Positions 1 through 7,166 are shown, numbered from the stretch's first letter. The stretch is DNA of 64,000 nt from Colwellia sp. 75C3 (GCF_002836255.1 NZ_PJAU01000052.1:1-64000); one strand, 5' to 3'. Numbers and translations are program-made. Notes: a model not told the origin generated them from the sequence alone.

Positions 1-56
1 TCGCTTCGCTACACAATTTTAGCCAACCATTACTTAGCCTGTTATTTGGGCGTTAG
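1..56 (+). repeat. attC site, 3' part only
   Basis: The right half of a cassette recombination site, cut by the window edge. It contains TTTTAGCCAACC and ends in the GGGCGTTAGC core at 48-57. It belongs to a cassette lying left of the window. Confidence 0.75.
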
Positions 57-293
57 CAGGCACCACTTAGTTCGAATTAATTATGTGGTTAGCTTTGCAC
101 TTCACATCAAAGGATTGGTGTTTGTTTCCCTTCCTTTTCGTGAAAATTATTTTAGTTTAATAAATTGCTAAGCATTCTATGTTATTGTTTATCAATCAAG
201 TTTAGTGGGTAAGTGGCGCAGTAATTTAACTTCTCACTCCCACTAATTTAATTTTAGCGTTAGCCGTGGGTTTAGTGTTTTTAACTACCTGCT
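57..293. other. ORF-less integron cassette
   Basis: The body of a cassette without a convincing reading frame. It shares the 23-nt block at 101-123 and a following pyrimidine-rich tract with a second ORF-less cassette (block at 4777-4799). An extra GCGTTAG-like word at 257-263, near short complementary AGTGGG/CCCACT segments, may be a decayed site. Function is unknown; a promoter or small RNA is possible but not shown. Confidence 0.55.
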
Positions 294-383
294 GCTAACA
301 AGGTATTCAAACGGACACGTACAGTTTGCTCGCGCTCCGCGCAGTTTAGCAAAGTGTACTTAGCCGCTTAATATAAGCGTTAG
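294..383 (+). repeat. attC site
   Basis: It starts with TAACAAGG, carries the AAACGGACACGTACAG / AAGTGTACTTAG dyad around a GC-rich loop (CTCGCGCTCCGCG), and ends with AAGCGTTAG. It is nearly identical in its centre to the site at 4640-4726. Confidence 0.85.
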
Positions 384-407
384 AGGCTTTCGAAGTCGGA
401 GCAAAAT

Positions 408-1712
408 TTGGATCCTTATTATGAATTAGCATATGCTTTGGAATCAAAATCCTTATGTCTATTTGTAGGCACTGGATTTTCAATGCATATCACAAATGGA
501 AAAGCACCTAACTGGTTAGAGTTACTCCAGAAATGCTGTAAAAAAATTGCAGATGGTGATGAATTATCGGAACAATTATTTCCTGATGGCAAACCCATAA
601 TGCCTTTAGAAGAATGCGCTAGTGTAATCAAAGTTAAAATGGATGTTCAAGGGAAATGCCTCCATACAGAAATATCTAAAATTATAAAAAAAGTAAAAGT
701 TGGATCCAATGCCAAAGTAACTAAGGATTTTTTAAATAAATTTCCTTATTTAAAAGCTATAACAACAAACTATGATTTACTTTTTGAAAGCGAATTGCTT
801 GATAAAGATATGTCTACCTCTTACTCAAGTGGTTATCCTGTTAGCAGACAACCAAAGGGAGTTGAGATCTACCATATGCATGGGTCTATCAAATACCCCT
901 CTAAAATGGTAGTAACTGCGGAAGACTACTTCAGGTTTATTAATAAGCCAGATTATTTTTCAAGTAAAGTACAAACTTTAATTGAAGAAAATACAACAAT
1001 CATAATGGGTTACTCTTTAGGTGATATAAATTTCAAGTCAATTCTTAACAAGCTACGTACAAACAGACAGCATGATATTAATAGGCAACACCTATTCTTC
1101 TTATCTAGATCCAAAGTTGATGGCCTTTTGAAAGATTATTATGATCGGACTTACGGTTTAAGAGTTATTGATGAAACTGATATCGATATATTTATTAAGA
1201 ATATTTCTAAAAAGCATAAATTAATAAAAGATCGGGTTTCAAAATCTAGAGCTTTGTTAATTCCTGTTTTAGAAGGCACTCAAAAATTTACGGATTCTTA
1301 TTTAAAGAAGAGAGAATCATTTTTCGAAATACTTTCAACACTTTCTTCAAATGGAATAATAGTTTCGCATTCGAATGTAGTAAATTTTCTTAAAGACGTA
1401 CTGAAAAGGAAAAGAGGGTTTACCGGTGAAAGTGGTGCTTGGAACCAATATGTTCACCTAGCAAGCTGGTTAGTCCAATTAGGTGCGATTATGGATATTA
1501 GTGAGACCCCACTTGAAGAAATATATTTAGCTGCAGTTGAAAAGTCTTTTGATAACATGTCTAAAAGACAAGTTTTGGGACTGTCTTGGGAATCTTTTAA
1601 TATTTGGAAGCAGGGGTGGCAGCATCTGACTTATCAAAATAGGGTTATGATCTGTAGCTATGTAAAAGACAAAAACCTGTCAGAAGATGTAGATGAAGTT
1701 ATTGAACAATAG
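408..1712 (+). CDS. SIR2-like domain protein, candidate antiphage NADase
   Basis: A 434-residue protein with a SIR2-like Rossmann domain in its first ~215 residues. The NAD-site signatures are GTGFS at 21-25, TTNYD at 119-123 (Asn122), HMHGS at 156-160 (His158, the usual catalytic His) and GYSLGD at 201-206. Residues ~220-434 match no domain I recognise and may sense or oligomerise. The TTG start at 408 follows a GGAG at 398-401 with 6-nt spacing, and no ATG fits the N-terminus better. The gene fills one cassette between two attC sites. SIR2-like proteins of this type are known as NAD-depleting effectors in phage defence (for example in Thoeris and DSR). That role is inferred here, as no partner gene is present. 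Confidence 0.8.
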   Translation: MDPYYELAYALESKSLCLFVGTGFSMHITNGKAPNWLELLQKCCKKIADGDELSEQLFPDGKPIMPLEECASVIKVKMDVQGKCLHTEISKIIKKVKVGSNAKVTKDFLNKFPYLKAITTNYDLLFESELLDKDMSTSYSSGYPVSRQPKGVEIYHMHGSIKYPSKMVVTAEDYFRFINKPDYFSSKVQTLIEENTTIIMGYSLGDINFKSILNKLRTNRQHDINRQHLFFLSRSKVDGLLKDYYDRTYGLRVIDETDIDIFIKNISKKHKLIKDRVSKSRALLIPVLEGTQKFTDSYLKKRESFFEILSTLSSNGIIVSHSNVVNFLKDVLKRKRGFTGESGAWNQYVHLASWLVQLGAIMDISETPLEEIYLAAVEKSFDNMSKRQVLGLSWESFNIWKQGWQHLTYQNRVMICSYVKDKNLSEDVDEVIEQ

Positions 1713-1716
1713 CCTC

Positions 1717-1808
1717 TAACAAGTTACTCAAACGGACGCTAAACTGTTGGCTAGCTTCGTTCCTCGCTATTTTAGCCAACAATTTCGCGCCGCTTAGTAA
1801 GGCGTTAG
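1717..1808 (+). repeat. attC site
   Basis: TAACAAGTTACTCAAACGG at the left, the CTGTTGGCTAGC...TTTTAGCCAACAA dyad, and GGCGTTAGG at the right. It closes the SIR2 cassette. Confidence 0.85.
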
Positions 1809-1817
1809 GTTACTAAT

Positions 1818-2222
1818 ATGCAGTGTCCATTTTGCACTTATCGGAGAAAGAAAAGCGATTCTAATCCTCATTGGCAATGTCCTAGTTGTGAAAAAGCATA
1901 TAACAAAGTTCATACTAAAGATTTAAAAAACAATTCAAGGTTTGGAAGTAGCGTTACTTATAATGATAGGCTTAGTGATTTTATAACTAATTTTGTTCCG
2001 AATGTTAAAGGAATATTAACAATAGCCTTATCCATATTTTTTATATTTTGGGGCATTGAAGAGTTTCTAATAGAAGGCGTTTATTACACATCTAATTATT
2101 ATCAGTATTTCCAAATGGTTCTAGGTAATGATTTATTTATACTTAGTGTTTTAGTGTTTTTCTTTCTATTTTTTATCGGTGCTGTTATTTTTATCGGGCG
2201 AAAAGTAATTGGTAGTGATTAA
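1818..2222 (+). CDS. Unknown membrane protein with N-terminal zinc ribbon
   Basis: A 134-residue protein. Cys3/Cys6 and Cys21/Cys24 form a CxxC...CxxC zinc-ribbon pattern in the first 25 residues. A polar stretch follows, then two hydrophobic helices at about 58-78 and 105-128, rich in Phe and Ile. The layout implies a cytoplasmic metal-binding head on a two-helix membrane anchor. The start lies 9 nt after the attC core, without a strong ribosome site. I do not recognise a family. It is the only gene of its cassette. Confidence 0.7.
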   Translation: MQCPFCTYRRKKSDSNPHWQCPSCEKAYNKVHTKDLKNNSRFGSSVTYNDRLSDFITNFVPNVKGILTIALSIFFIFWGIEEFLIEGVYYTSNYYQYFQMVLGNDLFILSVLVFFFLFFIGAVIFIGRKVIGSD

Positions 2223-2246
2223 AACACGGTTAAGGTTTATGTAACC

Positions 2247-2339
2247 TAACAAGCTAATTAATAAGGACAAAAAACAGTTGGCTGTTTTCGTTCCTCAACA
2301 TTTTAGCCAACAATTTTTTGCCCATTATTAGGGCGTTAT
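2247..2339 (+). repeat. attC site with variant core GCGTTAT
   Basis: It starts with TAACAAGCTAATTA and has the ACAGTTGGCTGTTTTCG...TTTTAGCCAACAATTTTTTG dyad. It ends with GGGCGTTAT rather than GCGTTAG. Very similar to the site at 3804-3896. Confidence 0.85.
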
Positions 2340-2360
2340 GTTTAAATGGAGAATATTGAA

Positions 2361-2573
2361 ATGGACGTTGTTACATCTGGTATGGGGGTATTCGCCGCCT
2401 TGTTTTATCTACTATTAATACTCTTATGGATTACAGTGCCTGTATTTGTTTTTTTAATATCCAAAAGGGTAAAACAGATGCTTACTGTTATAGAATCGTC
2501 TCAGTCTGAAATTAAAGAATTAAACGCAAGCATCAAGTATTTAAAACGTAAATATAATGAATCTAATGAGTAA
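2361..2573 (+). CDS. Small single-span membrane protein with coiled-coil tail
   Basis: A 70-residue protein with a hydrophobic segment at about residues 8-34, then a charged helix rich in Glu, Lys and Ser that looks coiled-coil. The start at 2361 is preferred because GGAG at 2348-2351 sits 9 nt upstream. An in-frame ATG at 2346 would add five residues but lacks a ribosome site. It is the sole gene of its cassette. No family is recognised; it could be a phage-holin-like or signalling accessory protein, but nothing here decides that. Confidence 0.6.
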   Translation: MDVVTSGMGVFAALFYLLLILLWITVPVFVFLISKRVKQMLTVIESSQSEIKELNASIKYLKRKYNESNE

Positions 2574-2580
2574 TTAAACA

Positions 2581-2668
2581 TAACAAGCAATTCAACAGGA
2601 CTAAAAACAGTGGGCTATCGCTTCGCTCATTTTAGCCCACAATTTTTAGCTCGTTAATTGGGCGTTAG
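2581..2668 (+). repeat. attC site
   Basis: TAACAAGCAATTCAACAGG at the left, the CAGTGGGCTATCG...TTTTAGCCCACAA dyad (GTGGGCT instead of GTTGGCT, with a compensating change on the other arm), ending GGCGTTAGC. The paired change supports a selected folded structure. Confidence 0.85.
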
Positions 2669-2683
2669 CAGTACAAGGAAGTT

Positions 2684-3115
2684 ATGAGCAAGCAAATCTG
2701 GGATATCACTCTTCAAGACTTATCAGATCATTCTGTTTGGCATTTTCCTATATGGAAAGACGATAGCTGTGATGAAACAATTATTTCCCCTGCAAATGAA
2801 AGTGATGCTTTAAACCCTAACTCAAACATCATCGTTAAAGCCCAATTTATTGATGCAGTCGGTTCTGAATTTGTAGGTTTTATATATTACGGTTTAACTG
2901 AAATTGGATATTCTCAACCATGTATGTTCGTAAAAAGTGAAATTGTAAATTTTTGGTTTGGTATTTCTAAACCAAACGAAGTTGGTTTAATTAAGCTTAA
3001 CTTTCCAATAGTAGCCACATCAATTCCGGTTTATGGTTTAGAATCTAAATCAGTGAAGATTGATGGTTACGGTTATATAAATGAAGACTCTAGCACTTGC
3101 GTAATGCACTGCTAA
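2684..3115 (+). CDS. Unknown soluble cassette protein
   Basis: A 143-residue protein with no signal peptide or membrane span. AAGGAAG lies just before the ATG. Alternating hydrophobic and polar stretches and many aromatic residues suggest a mostly beta fold. It ends in a Cys-containing tail (STCVMHC). No motif or family is recognised. It is the single gene of its cassette, and its stop is directly followed by the attC site. Confidence 0.65.
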   Translation: MSKQIWDITLQDLSDHSVWHFPIWKDDSCDETIISPANESDALNPNSNIIVKAQFIDAVGSEFVGFIYYGLTEIGYSQPCMFVKSEIVNFWFGISKPNEVGLIKLNFPIVATSIPVYGLESKSVKIDGYGYINEDSSTCVMHC

Positions 3116-3206
3116 CAAGGCGTTCAAACGGACAAAAAACAGTTGGCTGTTTTCACTCCGTTCAACATTTTAGCCAACAATTTTTTGCCGCTTAACGTGG
3201 CGTTAG
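3113..3206 (+). repeat. attC site
   Basis: TAACAAGGCGTTCAAACGG, then the ACAGTTGGCTGTTTTCACTC...TTTTAGCCAACAATTTTTTG dyad, ending GTGGCGTTAGC. Nearly identical to the sites at 4162-4254 and 5902-5993. The left boundary shares the TAA stop of the upstream gene. Confidence 0.87.
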
Positions 3207-3271
3207 CATGAATACGCTTGATTTCGAGTCTTGCATTTCAATTTACTATTTAACCCATAAGGAAATACCGA

Positions 3272-3790
3272 ATGTCAGAAACTATTAATGCTTTATCAAA
3301 AGAAATTGTTGATGTTTTAATAAAACATAACATTGTCCCTTCATCAACCGAGTACGATGCTGTTGAAAGTGTTTATGACGTCAGAGAGTTAATTGCTGAG
3401 CATGATTCAGATAAAATATTTGGCGTTTGGGTTGAAGACATTGGTACGGAAGATGACGCAGGAGAAGATTATGAAGAAATATTACAAATGTTCTCAAGTC
3501 GCTCAGATGGTAAAGTGACATTTGATAACTTACAGTCTCAAACTGATGGTGATAATGTCACACTCACTTTTTCCTTCAATGGACTTGAAAAAAAGTGGGA
3601 GTTTGAACAAGAATCTGATCATCTTAGCTCTGAATTTTTAAACAACCTTCTGAACATTCAAAAAGAAAATAATGATGGAATGTTTGTCTCTTTACTTAAT
3701 GATGATATGCCAGAGTTTTACTTTGTTCCTAGCGAAGTCTTTGCCGTATTAACAAAGCACGAAGCCATCACTGTCCCATACGAATATTAG
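3272..3790 (+). CDS. Unknown acidic soluble cassette protein
   Basis: A 172-residue, strongly acidic protein with runs such as EDDAGEDYEE near residue 60. It has no signal peptide or membrane helix. TAAGGA precedes the ATG at a good distance. Sixty-odd bases separate the attC core from the start, enough for a promoter or leader. High acidity and size resemble DNA-mimic or immunity proteins, but no family is recognised and the role is unknown. Confidence 0.65.
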   Translation: MSETINALSKEIVDVLIKHNIVPSSTEYDAVESVYDVRELIAEHDSDKIFGVWVEDIGTEDDAGEDYEEILQMFSSRSDGKVTFDNLQSQTDGDNVTLTFSFNGLEKKWEFEQESDHLSSEFLNNLLNIQKENNDGMFVSLLNDDMPEFYFVPSEVFAVLTKHEAITVPYEY

Positions 3791-3803
3791 TGTTATTTCA
3801 TGC

Positions 3804-3896
3804 TAACAAGCTATTAAACAAGGACAAAAAACAGTTTGCTGTTTTCGTTCCTCAACATTTTAGCAAACAATTTTTTGCCTGTTAATAGGGCGTTAG
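3804..3896 (+). repeat. attC site
   Basis: TAACAAGCTATTAAACAAGG at the left, the CAGTTTGCTGTTTTCG...TTTTAGCAAACAA dyad (with compensating T/A changes), ending GGGCGTTAGG. Confidence 0.85.
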
Positions 3897-3903
3897 GTTA
3901 AAT

Positions 3904-4164
3904 ATGGATAATCTCCAAGTTTTATTATCAAATGTAACGATTTTGAGAACTGGACATGATGGTGGTCATTTATATTTAATGGGCAAAACTGATGTTCCTG
4001 CATACGGTAAAACGGATGCTTACTGTTATTTTGAGAGTAAAATCGCAGAGCGAGAATTCGAAAGCAATTGGAACAACTCTGATCTTGTTATCACTAGTTC
4101 AAGGTGGGAGTTTAATAAAGGTACAGGTTTAAGCCTTCATGAAATTTCGTGGTCTTTAACCTAA
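3904..4164 (+). CDS. Unknown small cassette protein
   Basis: An 86-residue soluble protein starting 8 nt after the attC core, without a clear Shine-Dalgarno sequence. Its TAA stop is part of the next attC site (CCTAACAAGG), so gene and site are fused. The sequence has many aromatic residues and no charge bias. No motif or family is recognised. Confidence 0.6.
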   Translation: MDNLQVLLSNVTILRTGHDGGHLYLMGKTDVPAYGKTDAYCYFESKIAEREFESNWNNSDLVITSSRWEFNKGTGLSLHEISWSLT

Positions 4165-4254
4165 CAAGGCGTTCAAACGGACAAAAAACAGTTGGCTGTT
4201 TCACTCCGTTCACAATTTTAGCCAACAATTTTTTGCCGCTTAACGTGGCGTTAG
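4162..4254 (+). repeat. attC site
   Basis: TAACAAGGCGTTCAAACGG, the CAGTTGGCTGTTTCACTCCG...TTTTAGCCAACAATTTTTTG dyad, ending GTGGCGTTAGC. It overlaps the stop codon of the preceding small gene. Confidence 0.87.
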
Positions 4255-4268
4255 CAGGAAAAGGAATT

Positions 4269-4634
4269 ATGCAGAAGTCTTCGATTATATTTGGTTTAAT
4301 TATGTTTGTTACCGCATTTATCTTAACCTATTTCAAAATCTCTAAAGTTAATGGTACGGATATCGACTTAATATTGAACCTGCTAATAACATCAACTATT
4401 CTAGCGGTGCCGTCGGCTATTGCTTTCTTTTACGGAGTCAAGAAAAGCACTATAATCCCCACAATCAAACAAATAGTAATGGCAGTAGCATTTGCCTTTT
4501 TGCTCGGCAATACGACAGCTATGTTTTTTGGTTTAAGAGAAATTAGTTGGTTTTTATTTGCATTGGTAGTCATTATTCTTTCATATCTTGCGCCTATTCA
4601 ATTTTTAAAACCAAAAGAGGCTGTTGGTGAATAA
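4269..4634 (+). CDS. Unknown four-helix membrane protein
   Basis: A 121-residue, very hydrophobic protein with four predicted membrane helices (about 5-22, 33-55, 66-88 and 92-112) and a short polar tail. The start at 4269 is chosen because AAAGGAATT immediately precedes it. The frame stays open upstream to 4149, but that extension is only translated attC sequence. No family is recognised; it is the only gene of its cassette. Confidence 0.65.
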   Translation: MQKSSIIFGLIMFVTAFILTYFKISKVNGTDIDLILNLLITSTILAVPSAIAFFYGVKKSTIIPTIKQIVMAVAFAFLLGNTTAMFFGLREISWFLFALVVIILSYLAPIQFLKPKEAVGE

Positions 4635-4639
4635 CCTGC

Positions 4640-4726
4640 TAACAAGGCAATCAAACGGACACGTACAGTGTGCTCGCGCTCCGCGCAGTATAGCAAAGTG
4701 TACTTAGCCGCTTATCGCGGCGTTAG
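4640..4726 (+). repeat. attC site
   Basis: TAACAAGGCAATCAAACGG, then ACACGTACAGTGTGCTCGCGCTCCGCGCAG in two parts, AAGTGTACTTAG, ending GCGGCGTTAGT. Its centre is nearly identical to the site at 294-383. Confidence 0.85.
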
Positions 4727-5025
4727 TTGCCGCAACTTGTTCGAGTAAATTTATTTATTTATTAAACGTGCGGTATTTCACATCAAAGGATTGGTGTTTT
4801 TCTCCTTCCTTTTTTTTTCAATTTTTAGTTTTTAAAAGTCGTTTTGTGTTCTTGGCTACACAGTTTTCGCCTTAGTTTTGCAAGGTAAAAACAATTAGCA
4901 AAAGGCGTAAACGGCTCAAAGTTCACGGTTTGTGGCAAAGTTGCGGGTTTGTATTTATTGCATCTTCCGCTTATCCCGTGAACATGGTAACTTACTGTTA
5001 GTTATGTGATTTAACGCGCAGCAAC
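4727..5025. other. Second ORF-less integron cassette
   Basis: No convincing reading frame. It contains the same 23-nt block (4777-4799) and a long pyrimidine tract (about 4800-4825), as in the first ORF-less cassette. Further on it has short complementary pairs, CGCCTTAG...GCAAAAGGCG and GTTCACGG...CCGTGAAC, that could fold into hairpins. The body may encode a structured RNA or supply a promoter; this is inference. Confidence 0.55.
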
Positions 5026-5113
5026 TAACAAGGCAATCAAACGGACAGTTGGCTCGGTTCCGCTTCGCTTCACATTTTAGCCAACAATACTTAGCCGCTT
5101 ATTGTGGCGTTGG
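5026..5113 (+). repeat. attC site with variant core GCGTTGG
   Basis: TAACAAGGCAATCAAACGG, the ACAGTTGGCTCGGTTCCGC...TTTTAGCCAACAA dyad, ending GTGGCGTTGG. Confidence 0.85.
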
Positions 5114-5139
5114 TATTTATTCGAGGCAAGGAGAGCTCA

Positions 5140-5688
5140 ATGATTACATTTAAAAAACTATGGGATAATCACCCTACAAATACAGATATAGAAAACCCAT
5201 GCACAACTAAAGGTAAGAAAAAATTTTCTAATCAATGCGCTATCCGTGTAGGCGTATCTTTAACAAAATGTGGAATAAAAACTACATCTATACCCGGAGC
5301 GACGCATTGTTGGCATGGACATGCAAAATCAGAGGGGCATGTAATAAGAGCTGAAGAATTGGCAAAAGGCTTAGATAAAATACAACTTTCAGGTTTAAGA
5401 CCTGTGATCAAAATTGTTCCTAATGACTTCTCAAGTAAAATCAAAGGAAAAAAAGGGATAATATTCTTTAAAGACTATTGGCGAAGATCGCCATCAGGCA
5501 ATAAAGAATCTTTTCGAAACCGTTCTGGTGATCACATTGATTTATGGAATGGAAGTAGTATGACGGATTCAACTTCTTGGGCCCGAATTAATCTTCGAAT
5601 CGGTTCATTCGGATTGCACTCTATTACTGATGATTTTTCAGACTTTGAAGATTCAAAAGAAATATGGTTCTGGGAAACAATGCAATGA
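5140..5688 (+). CDS. tae4: Tae4-family T6SS peptidoglycan amidase effector
   Basis: A 182-residue protein matching type VI secretion amidase effector family 4. It has KLWDNHPTN near the N-terminus, then NQCAIRVG with the catalytic Cys33, HVIRAEELA at 67-75, GIIFFKDYW near 106-114, GDHIDLWNG with the catalytic His132, and IWFWE at the C-terminus. Family enzymes cut the D-Glu to meso-DAP bond of peptidoglycan in the periplasm of rival cells. There is no signal peptide, as expected for a T6SS cargo. The start at 5140 follows AAGGAG; the frame open from 5104 is attC sequence. The stop overlaps the next gene by ATGA, suggesting translational coupling. No T6SS structural gene is nearby. Confidence 0.9.
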   Translation: MITFKKLWDNHPTNTDIENPCTTKGKKKFSNQCAIRVGVSLTKCGIKTTSIPGATHCWHGHAKSEGHVIRAEELAKGLDKIQLSGLRPVIKIVPNDFSSKIKGKKGIIFFKDYWRRSPSGNKESFRNRSGDHIDLWNGSSMTDSTSWARINLRIGSFGLHSITDDFSDFEDSKEIWFWETMQ

Positions 5689-5906
5689 AGTATTTAACTG
5701 CATTAATATTTGGCTTTGTTTTTTTATTTGGTTTAAGTTTTTTAATCACACCATATCTTAACGAAATATATATTTATTATAACGATATACAGCCTGGACC
5801 TGATGGAGAAAGTGAGTTATTTAGCTTCTTTATGTATGTTCAATGGCCAGTGTTTTTCTTAATAGGACTTATCGTTGGCTACTTAATGCATATAAAATAC
5901 CTATAA
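5685..5906 (+). CDS. Two-helix membrane protein, candidate Tae4 immunity protein
   Basis: A 73-residue protein whose ATG overlaps the tae4 stop (ATGA). It has two membrane helices (about 3-23 and 47-69) flanking a short acidic loop of about 22 residues. An alternative ATG at 5664 would add seven residues and overlap tae4 more. Position right after the effector, in the same cassette, is the classic place for an immunity gene. Known Tai4 immunity proteins are soluble periplasmic proteins of about 110 residues with a signal peptide, so this would be a different type. Immunity is inferred from position only. Confidence 0.65.
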   Translation: MKYLTALIFGFVFLFGLSFLITPYLNEIYIYYNDIQPGPDGESELFSFFMYVQWPVFFLIGLIVGYLMHIKYL

Positions 5907-5993
5907 GAAATTAAACAAGGACAAAAACAGTTGGCTGTTTCACTCCGTTCACAATTTTAGCCAACAATTTTTTGCCGCTTAACGTGGCGTTAA
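5902..5993 (+). repeat. attC site with degenerate left end and GCGTTAA core
   Basis: The left end reads TATAAGAAATTAAACAAGG instead of TAACAAG. The GTTGGCTGTTTCACTCCG...TTTTAGCCAACAATTTTTTG dyad is intact, and the right end is GTGGCGTTAA. It closes the tae4 cassette and overlaps the end of the small membrane gene. Confidence 0.82.
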
Positions 5994-5999
5994 GTTTCT

Positions 6000-6287
6000 C
6001 TAGTTGATGCGATCCATTGCCGCCTTATATACTTTTCCTTTATCGCGTTTTCCAACCGAGATCACGGTGACCGTAACTACACTATCATTTACTTCGTAAA
6101 CTAACCGATAACCCGCTTGCCTAAGCTTAATTTTATATAATTCGTTACCGCCAGATAGCTTAGCGCTTTCAATATGTGGGTTGCTTAAAACATCGGTTAA
6201 TTTTTTCTTAAACTGTGATTGAATTGTCGCACCTAACTTTTTCCACTCTTTAAGTGCAGACTTTTTAAATTCTAAATCATAGGTCAT
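6000..6287 (-). CDS. relE: RelE-family toxin (mRNA interferase)
   Basis: A 95-residue basic protein of the RelE fold. Family motifs are LKEWKKLG, LYKIKLRQAGYRLVYEV with the conserved Arg pair, and VISVGKRDKGKVY near the C-terminus, close in order and spacing to E. coli RelE. It should cut mRNA in the ribosomal A site. It overlaps the upstream antitoxin gene by 11 bp. The pair lies opposite to the array direction, and the toxin ends 6 bp from an attC site. Confidence 0.9.
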   Translation of the reverse strand: MTYDLEFKKSALKEWKKLGATIQSQFKKKLTDVLSNPHIESAKLSGGNELYKIKLRQAGYRLVYEVNDSVVTVTVISVGKRDKGKVYKAAMDRIN

Positions 6288-6525
6288 TTAAACTAACCTT
6301 TATACTTGCTTCGTTTTTGCGTTGTGCAACAATTGCAAGTAACTCTAAATCTTCAATATGATCCATCATAAACTCATAAGTCTCTGCTGGTATGCAATAA
6401 AATGCAGGTTCATTTCTATTCAATACAGCAATAGCTTCTCCGTGAGCACTCAATGCGACCTTCATAGGGTTTGCTTTAAGCTCACTAATACTTGCAGCTG
6501 CTTCAGTTAATATTCTAGTTGTCAT
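6277..6525 (-). CDS. StbD/YefM-type antitoxin partner of RelE
   Basis: An 82-residue protein with an N-terminal Phd/YefM-like DNA-binding part (SISELKANPMKVA, then VLNRNEPAFYCIPAETYE) and an acidic, likely disordered C-terminal part that would wrap the toxin. It is the first gene of the minus-strand pair. The minus-strand word TATACT at 6565-6570 may be its -10 element, giving the cassette its own promoter independent of the integron Pc. Autoregulation is usual for the family. Confidence 0.88.
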   Translation of the reverse strand: MTTRILTEAAASISELKANPMKVALSAHGEAIAVLNRNEPAFYCIPAETYEFMMDHIEDLELLAIVAQRKNEASIKVSLNDL

Positions 6526-6582
6526 GCTTTACTCAGTACGTTAAAGTGGTCTTTAATTAAGGCTAGTATAAACAACGAAACT

Positions 6583-6676
6583 TAACAAGTCACTCAAAAG
6601 GACAAATAACAGTTGGTTTTTGCTCCTTCGTCGCTTATTTTAACCAACTATTATTTGCCTCTTAGTGAGGCGTTGG
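6583..6676 (+). repeat. attC site with GCGTTGG core
   Basis: TAACAAGTCACTCAAAAGG, the ACAGTTGGTTTTTGCTCC...TTTTAACCAACTA dyad (compensated GGTT/AACC), ending GAGGCGTTGG. Confidence 0.83.
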
Positions 6677-6694
6677 CTGAATAAGGAGGCATCG

Positions 6695-7159
6695 GTGCTT
6701 ATTATCAGAAAGTTTCAAAATGGTGATGAATTAGCTTTAAGAGAAATCTTTTTTAATACAATCCGAAACGTGAATATTAAAGACTATTCTGAAGTACAGG
6801 TTCAAGCTTGGGCTCCAGATGATTATAACCAATCTGAATGGTATAAACGTATTAGCTCTATTAATCCTTTTGTGGCTGTTTTAGATAGCGAAATTGTAGG
6901 TTATGCAGATATTCAAGATGATGGTTATATCGACCATTTTTTTTGTCATTGGAATCATCAAGGTAAAGGTATTGGTAAAGCCCTAATACACAAACTAATC
7001 GCTGCAGGGCAAAAGAAATGTATTAATCGTTTATATTCTCATGCAAGTATTACCGCAAAACCATTTTTTGAGCATTTCGGTTTCAAAGTGGTTAAAAAGC
7101 AACAAGTAAAAATTCGCGGTCAAGTGCTTACTAATTATGTACTGGAAAAATTTGTGTAA
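6695..7159 (+). CDS. GNAT-family N-acetyltransferase
   Basis: A 154-residue GNAT protein. It opens with IIRKFQNGDELALREIF, typical of strand 1 and helix 1. A later motif reads HQGKGIGKALIHKLI, the Q/RxxGxG/A acetyl-CoA pyrophosphate loop, followed by SHASITAKPFFEHFGF, the usual C-terminal signature. The substrate is unknown. The GTG start at 6695 follows AAGGAGG; the frame upstream to 6665 is attC sequence. The gene fills one cassette, and no antitoxin partner is adjacent, so a toxin role is unlikely. Confidence 0.85.
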   Translation: MLIIRKFQNGDELALREIFFNTIRNVNIKDYSEVQVQAWAPDDYNQSEWYKRISSINPFVAVLDSEIVGYADIQDDGYIDHFFCHWNHQGKGIGKALIHKLIAAGQKKCINRLYSHASITAKPFFEHFGFKVVKKQQVKIRGQVLTNYVLEKFV

Positions 7160-7166
7160 ATTCAGC

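Noticed and set aside
4149-4268. N-terminal extension of the four-helix membrane protein
   Set aside because: It only translates the attC site; a good ribosome site precedes the ATG at 4269.
5104-5139. N-terminal extension of Tae4
   Set aside because: It starts inside the attC core; AAGGAG precedes the ATG at 5140, and the family begins near that Met.
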